Below the pieces are notes generated by a model. It saw nothing but the letters and a program-made list of their open reading frames with translations, made no database searches and was not told where the DNA came from. Shown in pieces: positions 55,466 to 64,000 of a DNA stretch of 64,000 nt (position 1 is its first letter; each line of letters begins with the position of its first letter). The stretch covers positions 25,621,896 to 25,685,895 of the forward strand of contig NC_067206.1 of assembly GCF_026262505.1 (NCBI RefSeq), read 5' to 3'. A program made the position numbers and the translations under genes. This DNA comes from Trichomonas vaginalis G3. Its lineage: Eukaryota; Parabasalia; Trichomonadida; Trichomonadidae.

Positions 55466-56386
55466 TGTACGATGTATATTTGAAATTCTAAACAATTTCG
55501 TAGCTTCTATTTCTTCTGTCAGTATGTCAAAAGTTTTAACAATGCCGAAAGTTTCTTTATACTTCTTCTTGACATCAGATAATAGGAAATCGTCAGCTGT
55601 TGGATAGTTTTTGTTCAGAAATGCTAACATGTCCATTTTATCTTCTGCTGGTTTCTCTACTTCTTTCTTTAAGTCAGCATAGTCGTTTCGCATACGTTCT
55701 ATCTCTTTGACGGAGTAGTTATATTTCCTCATTGCTGCTTTACATTTTGAACATTGCGGATTCATTTTTGCGTTATACATTGAAATAAAACCAGCTAAAA
55801 CAACTAAAGCGTCAATTGCTCTCTTCATCTCAAACATAGCGGGTCTTATTTGTTCGTTCCATACTTTGCCTCTTCTATCTTTATCTCTTATTTCCCAAAC
55901 ACATTTTGCAACTAATGAAACAAAGTTATCGTATGTCTTAAATTCTTCGGATTTGTAAAGGTCAGAAATATTTTTATAAACCATGTCGCAATCTTTGTCC
56001 ATAACTTTATGGTTGCAATGAAAACCAAGGAATTCATAGTTTACTTTACGTATGAACTTCTTTATTTCTACTGAGTCAGTTGGTTTCACTTCTATTTCAT
56101 CGAATTCAGGAATAGTTAGTTTTTGCTGCTGAATTTCAGGCAATTTGGGTAAATGGTCAATAATGTCCTGCATGTCATAAAGATACTGTTCATTTGTTTC
56201 ATCTTTCGCACTACAGTCTAAATTACTTGTTAAAAGTTCTTGCTTAATTCTTTGTATTTCTGTCTCAAAAGTATATGAAGAAGGAATAAAGCTTTTCATC
56301 TCTACTAACATAGATGTAGGATTCATGACTAGCGAGTTTGGTGCTGTAGTTGTTTGAATTGTTGTTGTGCCGATTGTTGAAATCAT
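55445..56386 (-). CDS. Polinton 2 hypothetical protein, 313 aa
   Basis: Starts at the ATG at 56384-56386 (MISTIGTTTIQTTTAPNSLV), the position set by the promoter cassette; the longer frame would begin inside the cassette. The Thr-rich N-terminus leads into a helical body with several cysteines (FHCNHKVMDKDCDMVY, PQCSKCKAAM, which may bind zinc) and a C-terminal FGIVKTFDILTEEIEATKLF. The family is not recognised. Common promoter and neighbours suggest joint regulation with the KilA-N genes. Confidence 0.62.
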   Translation of the reverse strand: MISTIGTTTIQTTTAPNSLVMNPTSMLVEMKSFIPSSYTFETEIQRIKQELLTSNLDCSAKDETNEQYLYDMQDIIDHLPKLPEIQQQKLTIPEFDEIEVKPTDSVEIKKFIRKVNYEFLGFHCNHKVMDKDCDMVYKNISDLYKSEEFKTYDNFVSLVAKCVWEIRDKDRRGKVWNEQIRPAMFEMKRAIDALVVLAGFISMYNAKMNPQCSKCKAAMRKYNYSVKEIERMRNDYADLKKEVEKPAEDKMDMLAFLNKNYPTADDFLLSDVKKKYKETFGIVKTFDILTEEIEATKLFRISNIHRTIHVKRL

Positions 56387-56387
56387 A

Positions 56388-56443
56388 TCTTTTATACAAA
56401 ATAAAAAAATAAATAAAAATAAAACTAACTTTATTTTTTCTAT
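56388..56443 (-). promoter_or_regulatory. AT-rich promoter cassette, copy 3
   Basis: Third copy of the cassette, directly before the 313-residue gene. Slightly shorter near the ATG, otherwise as copies 1 and 2. Confidence 0.75.
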
Positions 56444-56493
56444 CTTAAGGAAATTCATGAAAATTCACGAGAAAGCAAAAGCAATCTGAGCCG

Positions 56494-56612
56494 CTAAGCG
56501 GTGAGGGTGAAAAAACAGGTGAGAAAGGAGGTGAGAAAACAGGTGAAAAAGGAGGTGAAAAAACAGGTGAGAAAACAGGTGAAATCTCACCTCTTCACCT
56601 AAAATATATTTT
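56494..56612. repeat. GGTGAGAAAACAGGTGAAAA repeats
   Basis: About eight AGGTGA(G/A)AAA boxes in a row, closing with the inverted form TCTCACCTCTTCACCT. They lie between the 313-residue gene and the integrase gene and belong with the GGTGA blocks at 44134 and 55177. Confidence 0.8.
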
Positions 56613-56639
56613 TGTCTGATTTACATCTAATGAAAAAGT

Positions 56640-57725
56640 TTAGAAGAATTTTCTTATTCTTTCTGGTATATTTTTGTCTTTCCAGTACTCCCGCTCTAAT
56701 GGTCCCAGATGTGTTGGCTTTGACTCTCTCAAGTTCTTAGATGGTATAACATCTTCAACGCCGCCTTCATATCTTACTTTATAAGTGTCATCGTTTATGT
56801 TATAGTCAAGTATTTCAATAACCACTCCTCGCTTTGCTTCGTCAATGGTTTCAGCAAGTTTGCCATTACTACTTTCAACTAATTTATGTCGAGGATAAAA
56901 TGCAATGGAGTCGTCAGCAGCTTTTATAAGATATCCATTACCTTGCGTAGAGTCTACGATATAATAGTTTCGACTTAACATTAAACGTTTCTTTGTCAAC
57001 GGTTTGTCGTCAAGAACTACACGAACTTTTGTACCAGGAATGAGGGTAAATTGTGTTGAATTTCTGATATTTTGTGTTTGGCTTCGTTTCTTTTGTATAT
57101 ACTTTTCTTCTTGTTGTTGTGTCATTGAATTTGGTGTATGTCCTGTTGTAGAGTGTGTTGAGGAATTATATACTTCGAGAAAATGTTTCATTGTTTCTTC
57201 GGTAAAGTCTCGCTCTTGATTTAAATCTCTGAGCGTTCTTATGAAGCGATTAATGATGCCGAGTATGTTATGGTTATGGTCTTCAGTAGTGTAGTGAGTT
57301 ATGTTATGCTTAATGAGAAATTCTGTGATTTCGTTGCTGAGGTATGCACTGTCTTGGTCTGATGTTAAAGTACTTGGGCTATGTTCTGCTACAAACTTTT
57401 GTAAAACTCTTAACACTTCACGAGTTCCTTTATTTTTCATTATATACGCAAAAGCTTTGCGAGTGTTAACATTTATGAAGATGAGGAATGGTTTATGTCC
57501 TCCTTTTCTGCTTTGAATGAGAGTGTCAAATTGGTATGCGTCAGGAGTGTTGGAGTAAATTGGTAAAAAGTAGTCGTAAGGATTTATTTTTGTTTGATGT
57601 ACAACATTTTTGTTAAAGAACCTTTTCACTTCAGCTCTGTTAGTAAATCCCGAACTCTTTGCAGCTTCATTGAATTTCTTAAAAGACCTCCATGGATGTT
57701 GTTCGAATACTTCTTTCAAGCTCAT
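56640..57725 (-). CDS. INT: Polinton 2 integrase (retroviral-type DDE), 361 aa, looks whole
   Basis: An N-terminal helical domain (MSLKEVFEQHPWRSFKKFNE) precedes the DDE core: PIYSNTPDAYQFDTLI, LTSDQDSAYLSN and HNILGIINRFIRTLRD. The C-terminal segment YKVRYEGGVEDVIPSKNLRE is chromo-like, as in element 1 and other Polintons. The gene lies between the KilA-N block and the fibre gene, a different place from that in element 1. Confidence 0.92.
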   Translation of the reverse strand: MSLKEVFEQHPWRSFKKFNEAAKSSGFTNRAEVKRFFNKNVVHQTKINPYDYFLPIYSNTPDAYQFDTLIQSRKGGHKPFLIFINVNTRKAFAYIMKNKGTREVLRVLQKFVAEHSPSTLTSDQDSAYLSNEITEFLIKHNITHYTTEDHNHNILGIINRFIRTLRDLNQERDFTEETMKHFLEVYNSSTHSTTGHTPNSMTQQQEEKYIQKKRSQTQNIRNSTQFTLIPGTKVRVVLDDKPLTKKRLMLSRNYYIVDSTQGNGYLIKAADDSIAFYPRHKLVESSNGKLAETIDEAKRGVVIEILDYNINDDTYKVRYEGGVEDVIPSKNLRESKPTHLGPLEREYWKDKNIPERIRKFF

Positions 57726-57793
57726 TTATGTAAAGTTAAAGATTTCATTGAACGCGGTAAGCCTAAACCCTTTGGGTCAAGTCTCAAGCGAGT

Positions 57794-60769
57794 TCATTGA
57801 ACTCGGTACCATGCGAATACAGTCACAAATGGTGGCATATAATCTGCACCCGAGCCTGTTGGATTTGTTGTGAAAGTGTGTGAATGATTTCCTCCTGGTT
57901 CAGTTGGTCAAAAAGTCTTTTTTGCCGAATGGTTATAATCTGGAGATAAAACGTCATTGCCAGCATAATATTCTGAGTTGTATAATGGATGGTCTCTTAA
58001 TGAGTGACTATGGTCACCAGAAAAGTTTGTAGTTCCTGTATGAGTGTGCGGTGGAAGGTTTGCTTCTTTAATTTTCTTCGAACCACCTGTTTGCTTTGAA
58101 GAGTTCGCACAATAGAGGAATTTATCTACAATCTGTTCCCACGTACCAAAACCCAGAACTGTTTCTGGATTTGTTGAGTTCATTGACGTATAAATAGAGC
58201 CTATAGGATATATAGCTTGCAATATTTCAGTCTTTAATGTTTGAAGCTCTGTTTTGTCTGCTTTCTTATCATATAAATCTTGAGCAGTGAATTTAACTTT
58301 ATTTTCATCATCCATGACATAAACATTTTTACAGCTAATTTTTTTCTTCGTTGTTATGTTTTCATTCGATGTTAAACCTTGTGGAAAGTTAGGAGGATTA
58401 TAATATAATGCATCCCCATCAGTTCCGCCAACCGTTCCTTCAATACTTTCTATAGCAACAGTTGAGAAGAAGTTATGTGTATGGTTCTTATCTGCTTTTT
58501 TATCTAACATTGCTGGTAGTTCATGTGCTTCAAAGTTTCTGACATGACCTTCAATGTTCATACATTTACTATTTAAGGAGTTTAGTGTATCTTTTACGCT
58601 TGTACTTGGATTCTCTAAAGGTGCACTTGAACCAAGGGTATAGTTCAATATTATGTCGTCTGCTCTAACAGTAGTGAAGGATTTATGTGTATGGTTCTTG
58701 TCGGCTTTACTGTCTAATGTAGCTTGAAGTTCATTTATATCGGAGATGTTGTGTTTATGAGATTTCAAAACTTTGTTCATTGCTTCGAGTTCAACTTTGT
58801 CAGCTTTACTTTTAATAGCATCTTCAAACGTTATTTTTGACTTAACTCTCAAAGTAAATCTTGGTTCAACTAATACACCTTTAACAGAGAAAGTAGAGGC
58901 ATAAATTTCATCGTTATAACTAAATGCTTCTTGTGCTTTACCTGTGTCATACTGTACAGTACAGCTTATGTCATAACCTTTAGCACGAATGTATTTATAT
59001 CTTCTTTCATTGGGGTCTTCCGTCTTCACTTCATCACTTCGTGTTAAATATCCATGGTAGTCCGTTATAATCTGTTCGTCTGAAGTTATATAATGAACGT
59101 GGTTCTTGACTTTATCACTCAGAGCTAAAAGCTCATTTTTGTCTGCTTTTTCGGCTAATTTCTCATTAACATCATTCACTTCTAATTCAACTCTTCCGCC
59201 AGAACTCTTATTATCATTAATCTTTTTCATTAATTCGGTAATTACGTCATAAAGACTATATTCTGTTTTCGGTTTTGTAAATAATGAGTCAAAATTTCTT
59301 TTCATCATTACATCGCTGACATTAATGATATCACCAATTCCTTTTTCATTTATTCTCTTCATTAATTCTGCAATAATGACGAATATATAATCTGTTAATT
59401 TATTCTCTTCATCGAGGGTTATAGAATGTTTTGAAATTGAATCATTAACTCCTCTAAATAAATCAATAACTTCAGGATACACGTTTTTAATGTCTCGAAT
59501 AACCCGACCAGTATCCTGTTGTTCATGTTCTTCGTTCCCGTCGTTACGTGGTTTTATATCTCTAACCATCATCAACGCAGCCATAACCGGAGGGTTTGTT
59601 GCTACCTGTTCGAAAATCTGACCGTTATGTATGGTATATCTAAATAATTTCTTTGTGTTTGTTAAAACATTTGAAACAAGTCTTTTAAAACCATCTACAA
59701 AATTTCCTGTTTCACCTAATGTTCTTGCAGCATTTACAAGCTCACCCATTCCCGCTTTTGACCCCAAAAACGTCCATATTGCATTTATTTCACTCTGTAT
59801 AGTTGTCCATTCAGCGAAACTAACACCCGCATTCGCTAAGCTGAAAATGAAATTCAGTGGATCGAACTTAATTCCACCTTCTTTTTCAATTTCAACGAAC
59901 TCACTAACATGAGATTTTAAATATTCTTTCGTTAAAATTGTTTTCCCCGATGTTATGTCATTAACGAAACTATCACCGTCAAAAGTTAACGAATTCAATT
60001 TCGTCGTTGATGCTTTTATTTCATACACCGCTTTATCTATAGTTTTTGGCTCACCTTCTTTAGAAGTGTATGAAACATTAATGAATGAATTATATGTATT
60101 CATGAATGAGTTAAAATCAATGATTTTCATTAATGACGCCTTTAATGATTCATTTACTGTCGAATCCCTTAAAGCAATTAATGAACTGTCATTTATGAAA
60201 GGTACACTGCAAACCGTCGAGTTTGGATCAAATGCTGTAGTTGGTGCAGGAATATTAATGATATAAGTCATTAAATCATTAAGTGACGTAAATAATGTTG
60301 TTGTTTTTGATTTAATTTCTTTAGCATCTGTTATATACGGTAATTTTATTTCTGTAGTTTCTGAATTAAAGATATTCGCTAAAATGTTTTGTAAACTGTT
60401 TTGAACAGCTGTGTAAACCGTTGAATCCGGAACTCTTACGATTTCACCGTCCTTAATAAAAGGCATTGCACATGGTGTAGTGCTTGGGTCAAATCTTTCG
60501 GGATTATAATTCAACATATATTCTAATGCTTCATGAACAGACTTATATACTGTTGTGTCGTTCTTCATGACAACTTCACCATTTACAATGAATGGCATAG
60601 TACATGGAGTTAAAATAGGGTCAAACTTTTCATAGTCCTTCCATGTTATGTATTTCTCGGTATTTCCATCACTGATAACAATATATTTGTCAGTAAGTGT
60701 GAGAGAGTATTGACCAAAATATAAACGTTTAGCTCTGTCAGCTTCATACGCATATGCAGCTATACTCAT
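57794..60769 (-). pseudogene. Polinton 2 fibre protein with phage-type tail-collar domain, broken
   Basis: Match of the element 1 fibre (17190-19997). It has the same N-terminus type (MSIAAYAYEADRA), FNFSLANAG-like middle, KADKNHTH repeats and collar domain (YPIGSIYTSMNSTNPETVLG, FGTWEQIVDKF, LPPHTHTG, GDHSHS). It also contains three or four repeats of the form FDPSTTPCAMPFI near the N-terminus, absent from element 1. About one break is present. It is head-to-head with the 258-residue gene, 17 bases apart. Confidence 0.85.
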
Positions 60770-60786
60770 ATTTTAATGAGAATAAA

Positions 60787-61563
60787 ATGTTGTTCTATTT
60801 ACAAAGTACAGACCCGAACGAATACGGAACAGTAAAACTACAAACAAACTTAGGTCTACAGAATGAGCCACTTGCATTCAGAATGGTTGACTTTAATACT
60901 ATTGCTTCATTCGTTATAACTGACGAAACAGATTTCATGGAGCTTGAAATAGATGGAAAGAAGCATGAAATAAGATTTCACAATAATGTAGAATATAAGA
61001 TGGAAACATTAGCTGGAGTGTTAAATGCTCTCATAAATACTACAATAAACAAGGATAACGAAGAAAACTTAATGAATGTTAAACTTATTGCAGGAGTTTT
61101 GAAGTTCAGTTATGCGAAGGAGTTTAAGTTAACACGAATGAGTCATAGAGTACAACTTCTTTTGGGTGCATACCATATGACATTTCCTTTGAAAAGTGTT
61201 GACAAAACGATTGAGATGAAATCTGTTCCATACGTATGTTATGGTAATTGTTTGTACATTGAGTCAAAAATAGCTAATGTCACAGGTATTTCAGGAGTTA
61301 ATAGTAAAGGTTCAGTAGAATATAAATCCTTCTGTTATGCAGTCAATTCAATGTTCATTCCAAACGTTCCTGTCATAGCAACTCATTTAGGTAAATGGGT
61401 TCGCATTAGTCCTCATAATTTGAAAGACATGCAATTCAGACTTGTTGACTTTCAAGGAGAGCCTGTAGAACTGAAGGCACCAGTGCGAATGACTGTTGAA
61501 GTTGACTTTTTAGAAAATATTAAATGCAACAGCTTACAAGAGAACTCAGAGCTAAAAATATAA
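60787..61563 (+). CDS. Polinton 2 conserved protein, 258 aa (candidate minor capsid)
   Basis: Starts at ATG 60787 (MLFYLQSTDPNEYGTVKLQT), the point of best agreement with the element 1 protein at 16328. Shared blocks are FVITDETDFM, HRVQLLLGAYHMTFP and LVDFQGEPVELKAPV / LVDFQDQPVRLLSPM. Mostly beta strand. Its last 40 bases overlap the next gene. Pairing with the fibre gene is kept in both elements. Confidence 0.75.
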   Translation: MLFYLQSTDPNEYGTVKLQTNLGLQNEPLAFRMVDFNTIASFVITDETDFMELEIDGKKHEIRFHNNVEYKMETLAGVLNALINTTINKDNEENLMNVKLIAGVLKFSYAKEFKLTRMSHRVQLLLGAYHMTFPLKSVDKTIEMKSVPYVCYGNCLYIESKIANVTGISGVNSKGSVEYKSFCYAVNSMFIPNVPVIATHLGKWVRISPHNLKDMQFRLVDFQGEPVELKAPVRMTVEVDFLENIKCNSLQENSELKI

Positions 61564-61763
61564 AGTATGAATGTTATGTATTAGGGCATGAACTTTGGTT
61601 GTTGCTGTTTGATGAAACAAATGAGTTAGTTATGTCAGTCAAGAGAACAGAAAAATATTGTGTTAGTGAAAACTGCACCAAGTCAATAAGATTAGGTTTG
61701 CATTATGAAGATGAGTTCGATACTGTTGAAGAAGTTTTGGATAGATATTACAAATTGCTTTAA
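61524..61763 (+). CDS. Polinton 2 hypothetical protein, 79 aa
   Basis: Overlaps the end of the 258-residue gene by 40 bases in another frame. Compact mixed alpha/beta pattern (YECYVLGHELWLLLFDETNE, then TVEEVLDRYYKLL) with three cysteines. There is no match in element 1. The family is not recognised. Confidence 0.55.
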   Translation: MQQLTRELRAKNIKYECYVLGHELWLLLFDETNELVMSVKRTEKYCVSENCTKSIRLGLHYEDEFDTVEEVLDRYYKLL

Positions 61764-61796
61764 TTTACTAAAACATATTTCAAACAAAGCTTATAG

Positions 61797-62372
61797 TCAG
61801 TAGATAGTTTTATACTCGTTCGAATATTTATACTTAAACTCAACTCCTGTAGTTCCTGGTGTTTCAATGATGCGGATGTTACCTATTTTCATGAATAGTG
61901 GAGTTTGACCACAGCATTCGATTTCAGGGTCGAGATAGTCAATGACACATTGTTTCCCTGTTATTCGTGATATAACATTTTCAAGGTCCTCCTTTGTTAG
62001 AATTATTTGGTTCTTACTTATAAGATTTGTCAAAAGCTTCTTATCGTCTTTGAGTAAAATTGTTTGGTATAACTGAAGAAGGTAATGGTCTACGTTATCT
62101 GAAGGATTTGTTTGAACATTTGTGTAAGGGTTGTCGTTGGCTTCTCTTGAAAGAATTTGGTCCAGTGGTGGATACTCTAACTTAACATCTGATGTAGCGT
62201 TAGCGTTTGAAGCTGTGTTTAAATTCACGACTTAAGATCTGGTTCTTTTTTCTTTCAAACACTCCGAACTATAGTTCTTTATGACAATATTGTTTGTCGT
62301 TCGTGAGTCAACATTTGATGTTGGTTCAATTGGAACATTAACGGCACCAGCTAAGATGGATTTGCTTCTCAT
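61797..62372 (-). pseudogene. Polinton 2 match of the 193-aa conserved protein, broken
   Basis: A fossil match of the element 1 gene at 24920, with the shared start MRSKSIL, NVPIEPTSNVDSRTTNNIVI, and the C-terminal YLLQLYQTILL and YLDPEIECCG blocks. About one break. It is 25 bases from the divergent gene at 62398, the same pair as in element 1. Confidence 0.7.
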
Positions 62373-62397
62373 TTCATATAGAATAAAAACCTTTTAT

Positions 62398-62709
62398 ATG
62401 TATGAAATGAACAATATACTCGACAAGGGTTTGAATGTAAAGCTAACGAATGAAAATATTGTTGAATTCACTGAGACAGGAGCTGTGTATAAAGATGTAG
62501 AACTACTGAACAAAAGAGCTAAGGGAAGAAGCAGGAATATGAACAAAGGGTGGAAGCCTATAAAAATTTATGTCAATGATGGCTCAGGAGGTTCAAACAT
62601 AAAGTATGCAGAAAGTTATAGAGTTTATGCTCTCAAAGGTGAAAAGCCTTCATTTAAGAACAGCTATTCTAACATATCCTCAAAAGCTAACGGATGGGGA
62701 AGTGGATGA
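62398..62709 (+). CDS. Polinton 2 match of the 117-aa conserved protein, about 103 aa
   Basis: Starts at ATG 62398 (MYEMNNILDKGLNVKLTNEN). The core FTETGAVYKDV and KIYVNDGSGGSN matches the element 1 protein at 25537. The C-terminal third differs. The family is not recognised. Confidence 0.62.
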   Translation: MYEMNNILDKGLNVKLTNENIVEFTETGAVYKDVELLNKRAKGRSRNMNKGWKPIKIYVNDGSGGSNIKYAESYRVYALKGEKPSFKNSYSNISSKANGWGSG

Positions 62710-62793
62710 TATGAATGACAGCAAAAATATTAACAGAAATGGCGACAGAGATGCATGGAATTTGTTTACCATCAGTCAATTGAAGGTTAAACT

Positions 62794-63679
62794 TTAAAAC
62801 AATGTTGGTCGTTCCCATGGAATATTTTTGACTTTAATGGTATTAGTCATGATATGAATCTCAAGGTATGAACGAGGAGAGATGAGAGACTTATATGCTT
62901 CCCAAATTTCTTCAAAAGGTAATGTTATACCTGACTGTTTCCAAATGAGTTCAATATCATAACGTGAGAAACCTTGAAAGATAACGAAGTCAGTTATGAG
63001 ACGTTTTATGTTTAAAGCAAGAAAAGCCATGTTTGCATAAGTATTGCTACAGTTAAATGGTAATGTCTGACTTTAGTTAATGATGTTAGCTAATGGTGAG
63101 TCAGGCTTTGACACTAAACCTTTTCCGGCGAAGTCGTCACAAACGAGCAGAGTGTTTGAAGGATACTTTTTGAAGGGGTATTTTGAAAGTTTTGACAGAA
63201 TGTAGTTTGTAGTCGTTTCATATCGTAAACTCCTGAGTATTGACGTAAGTGGTGTTTGTCAATAATTCTTTCCATCTCTTCTGAAGTCTTTTGCATTCCT
63301 GACTGTATGAACTCTACAATAGCATAATATTTCCTCTTACGTCGAATGTAACGTTGAAGAAATTCAATGAGTTCACTGTCTGGAACTTTAACGACAGAGG
63401 CTTGAACTTTTGACATAAATGTTTTCGCTGTTGAGTCCATAGAGTCTGAAGTTGCTGATATAATGATTTGGTCATAGTAAGAGTCGTTTCCTAAACGCTC
63501 TGTTATGAGTATATGACGAATGAGGTTAAATGTCTTACCTGACCCATCTTTCCACAATAGAAATACACACCATTTGAACAGAACTCATAATCTTTGCTGA
63601 AAGGAAGAATAAGAGAAGAGTTAAGTTTGTCTGTAGTTTCATTCATGTCTTCATCTACGTCATGTATTAAATGCTTCAT
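62794..63679 (-). pseudogene. ATP: Polinton 2 A32-type packaging ATPase, broken
   Basis: A fossil match of the element 1 ATPase (30833). Shared blocks include the Walker A neighbourhood, ISATSDSMDSTAKTFMSKVQ, and the C-terminal RLITDFVIFQGFSRYDIELI. It has about two or more breaks. Its start is 16 bases from the divergent gene at 63696, as in element 1. Confidence 0.85.
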
Positions 63680-63695
63680 TTTATCTCCATTAAAA

Positions 63696-64000
63696 ATGCA
63701 AGTCAGAAATATTCAGAACATAGCACCGAGTCTAACTGACAAGAGTATAAAGATATACTATGAACATGTTATGATGAAACCTACCAAAATTCAAGAAAGT
63801 CAGTATACTTATGAATATCCAAGACACTGGGTAGAGTATGTAGGAGGTGAGAAAGCTATTGAAATCAGACAGGTTCGAAGTATTCCAGCAGGAAGAACAA
63901 TATTATTGAAGAACTTTAATGTTTTGAGATATAATGATGAAACAAAGAAGCAAGATAGTTTCCCTGTTGCTGTGTATGTGAACTTAGATACAGGAGATGA
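63696..64000 (+). CDS. Polinton 2 match of the 356-aa protein (partial, window end)
   Basis: Begins MQVRNIQNIAPSLTDKSIKI at ATG 63696 and stays open to the window edge (101 codons). YYEHVMMKPTK and YPRHWVEYVGGEKAIEIR match the element 1 protein at 31751. The divergent pairing with the ATPase gene is conserved. Confidence 0.68.
   Translation, partial: MQVRNIQNIAPSLTDKSIKIYYEHVMMKPTKIQESQYTYEYPRHWVEYVGGEKAIEIRQVRSIPAGRTILLKNFNVLRYNDETKKQDSFPVAVYVNLDTGD

Larger units (their letters stand above)
43614..64000. mobile_element. Polinton/Maverick element 2, left end and at least 20.4 kb, broken
   Basis: The right end is outside the window. The proposed left end at 43614 reads AGTATAC, close to AGTACAG of element 1, and adjoins the minisatellite. 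As in element 1, the first 60 bases form an inverted stem (ACAAGT...ACTTGT). Parts: capsid, polymerase B, integrase, fibre, ATPase, KilA-N genes and matches of most small core genes of element 1. It is a fossil with about six or more breaks, so it looks older than element 1. The two elements belong to different subfamilies, since gene order, strand and flanking repeats differ. Confidence 0.9.

Noticed and set aside
1-64000. tRNA, rRNA or other structured RNA genes
   Set aside because: None recognised by eye on either strand; a covariance-model search would be needed to exclude them.

Overview
The window is AT-rich nuclear DNA from a trichomonad, most likely Trichomonas vaginalis or a close relative. 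The reasons are: intronless, closely spaced housekeeping genes whose start codons lie 4-20 bases behind a TCA(C/T)(A/T) initiator; a stop codon running into TAAA; a mariner with the features of the Trichomonas mariner family; a coiled-coil/ankyrin gene of the trichomonad type; and two large Polinton (Maverick) elements. The species is inferred from these features; no database search was done.

Layout. 1-8.3 kb: host genes, all on the minus strand: the start of a large HEAT-type (possibly PIKK/TOR-like) protein, cytosolic valyl-tRNA synthetase, a small coiled-coil protein and ribosomal protein L11 (uL5). A TTAA-flanked non-autonomous element lies at 4.49-6.14 kb. 8.3-10 kb: gene-free DNA with two related fold-back repeats. 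10,024-33,731: Polinton 1, complete at both ends, with terminal inverted repeats of about 165-176 bp and a 6-bp target duplication. 34.1-36.2 kb: a host ankyrin-type gene split by a 37-bp minisatellite. 36,241-38,528: a mariner whose transposase gene is interrupted by a 973-bp element made almost wholly of 13 different hairpins. 38.5-43.6 kb: gene-free DNA with a 122-bp satellite, itself built of hairpins, and a 24-bp minisatellite. About 43,614 to the window end: Polinton 2, left end and at least 20.4 kb.

The two Polintons share a gene set: protein-primed DNA polymerase B, retroviral-type integrase, A32-type packaging ATPase, double-jelly-roll major capsid protein, a long fibre protein ending in a phage-type tail-collar domain, and several matched pairs of unnamed small proteins. 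Blocks of genes are kept together, but their order and orientation differ between the elements. Many genes sit in head-to-head pairs with only 16-45 bases between start codons, so promoters must be shared or overlapping. Element 1 adds a Dam-type adenine methyltransferase and small genes with host-like initiators. Element 2 adds two KilA-N genes and a third gene, all behind copies of one AT-rich promoter cassette. Both elements are treated as fossils: element 1 has about two or three breaks, element 2 about six or more.

The strongest candidate for something undescribed is the hairpin-array element inside the mariner (36,773-37,745). It has its own short terminal inverted repeats and a 7-bp target duplication, and 13 consecutive stem-loops whose stems differ from one another, several kept paired by G-U wobble. 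The hairpin-built 122-bp satellite 3 kb away may be related in structure.
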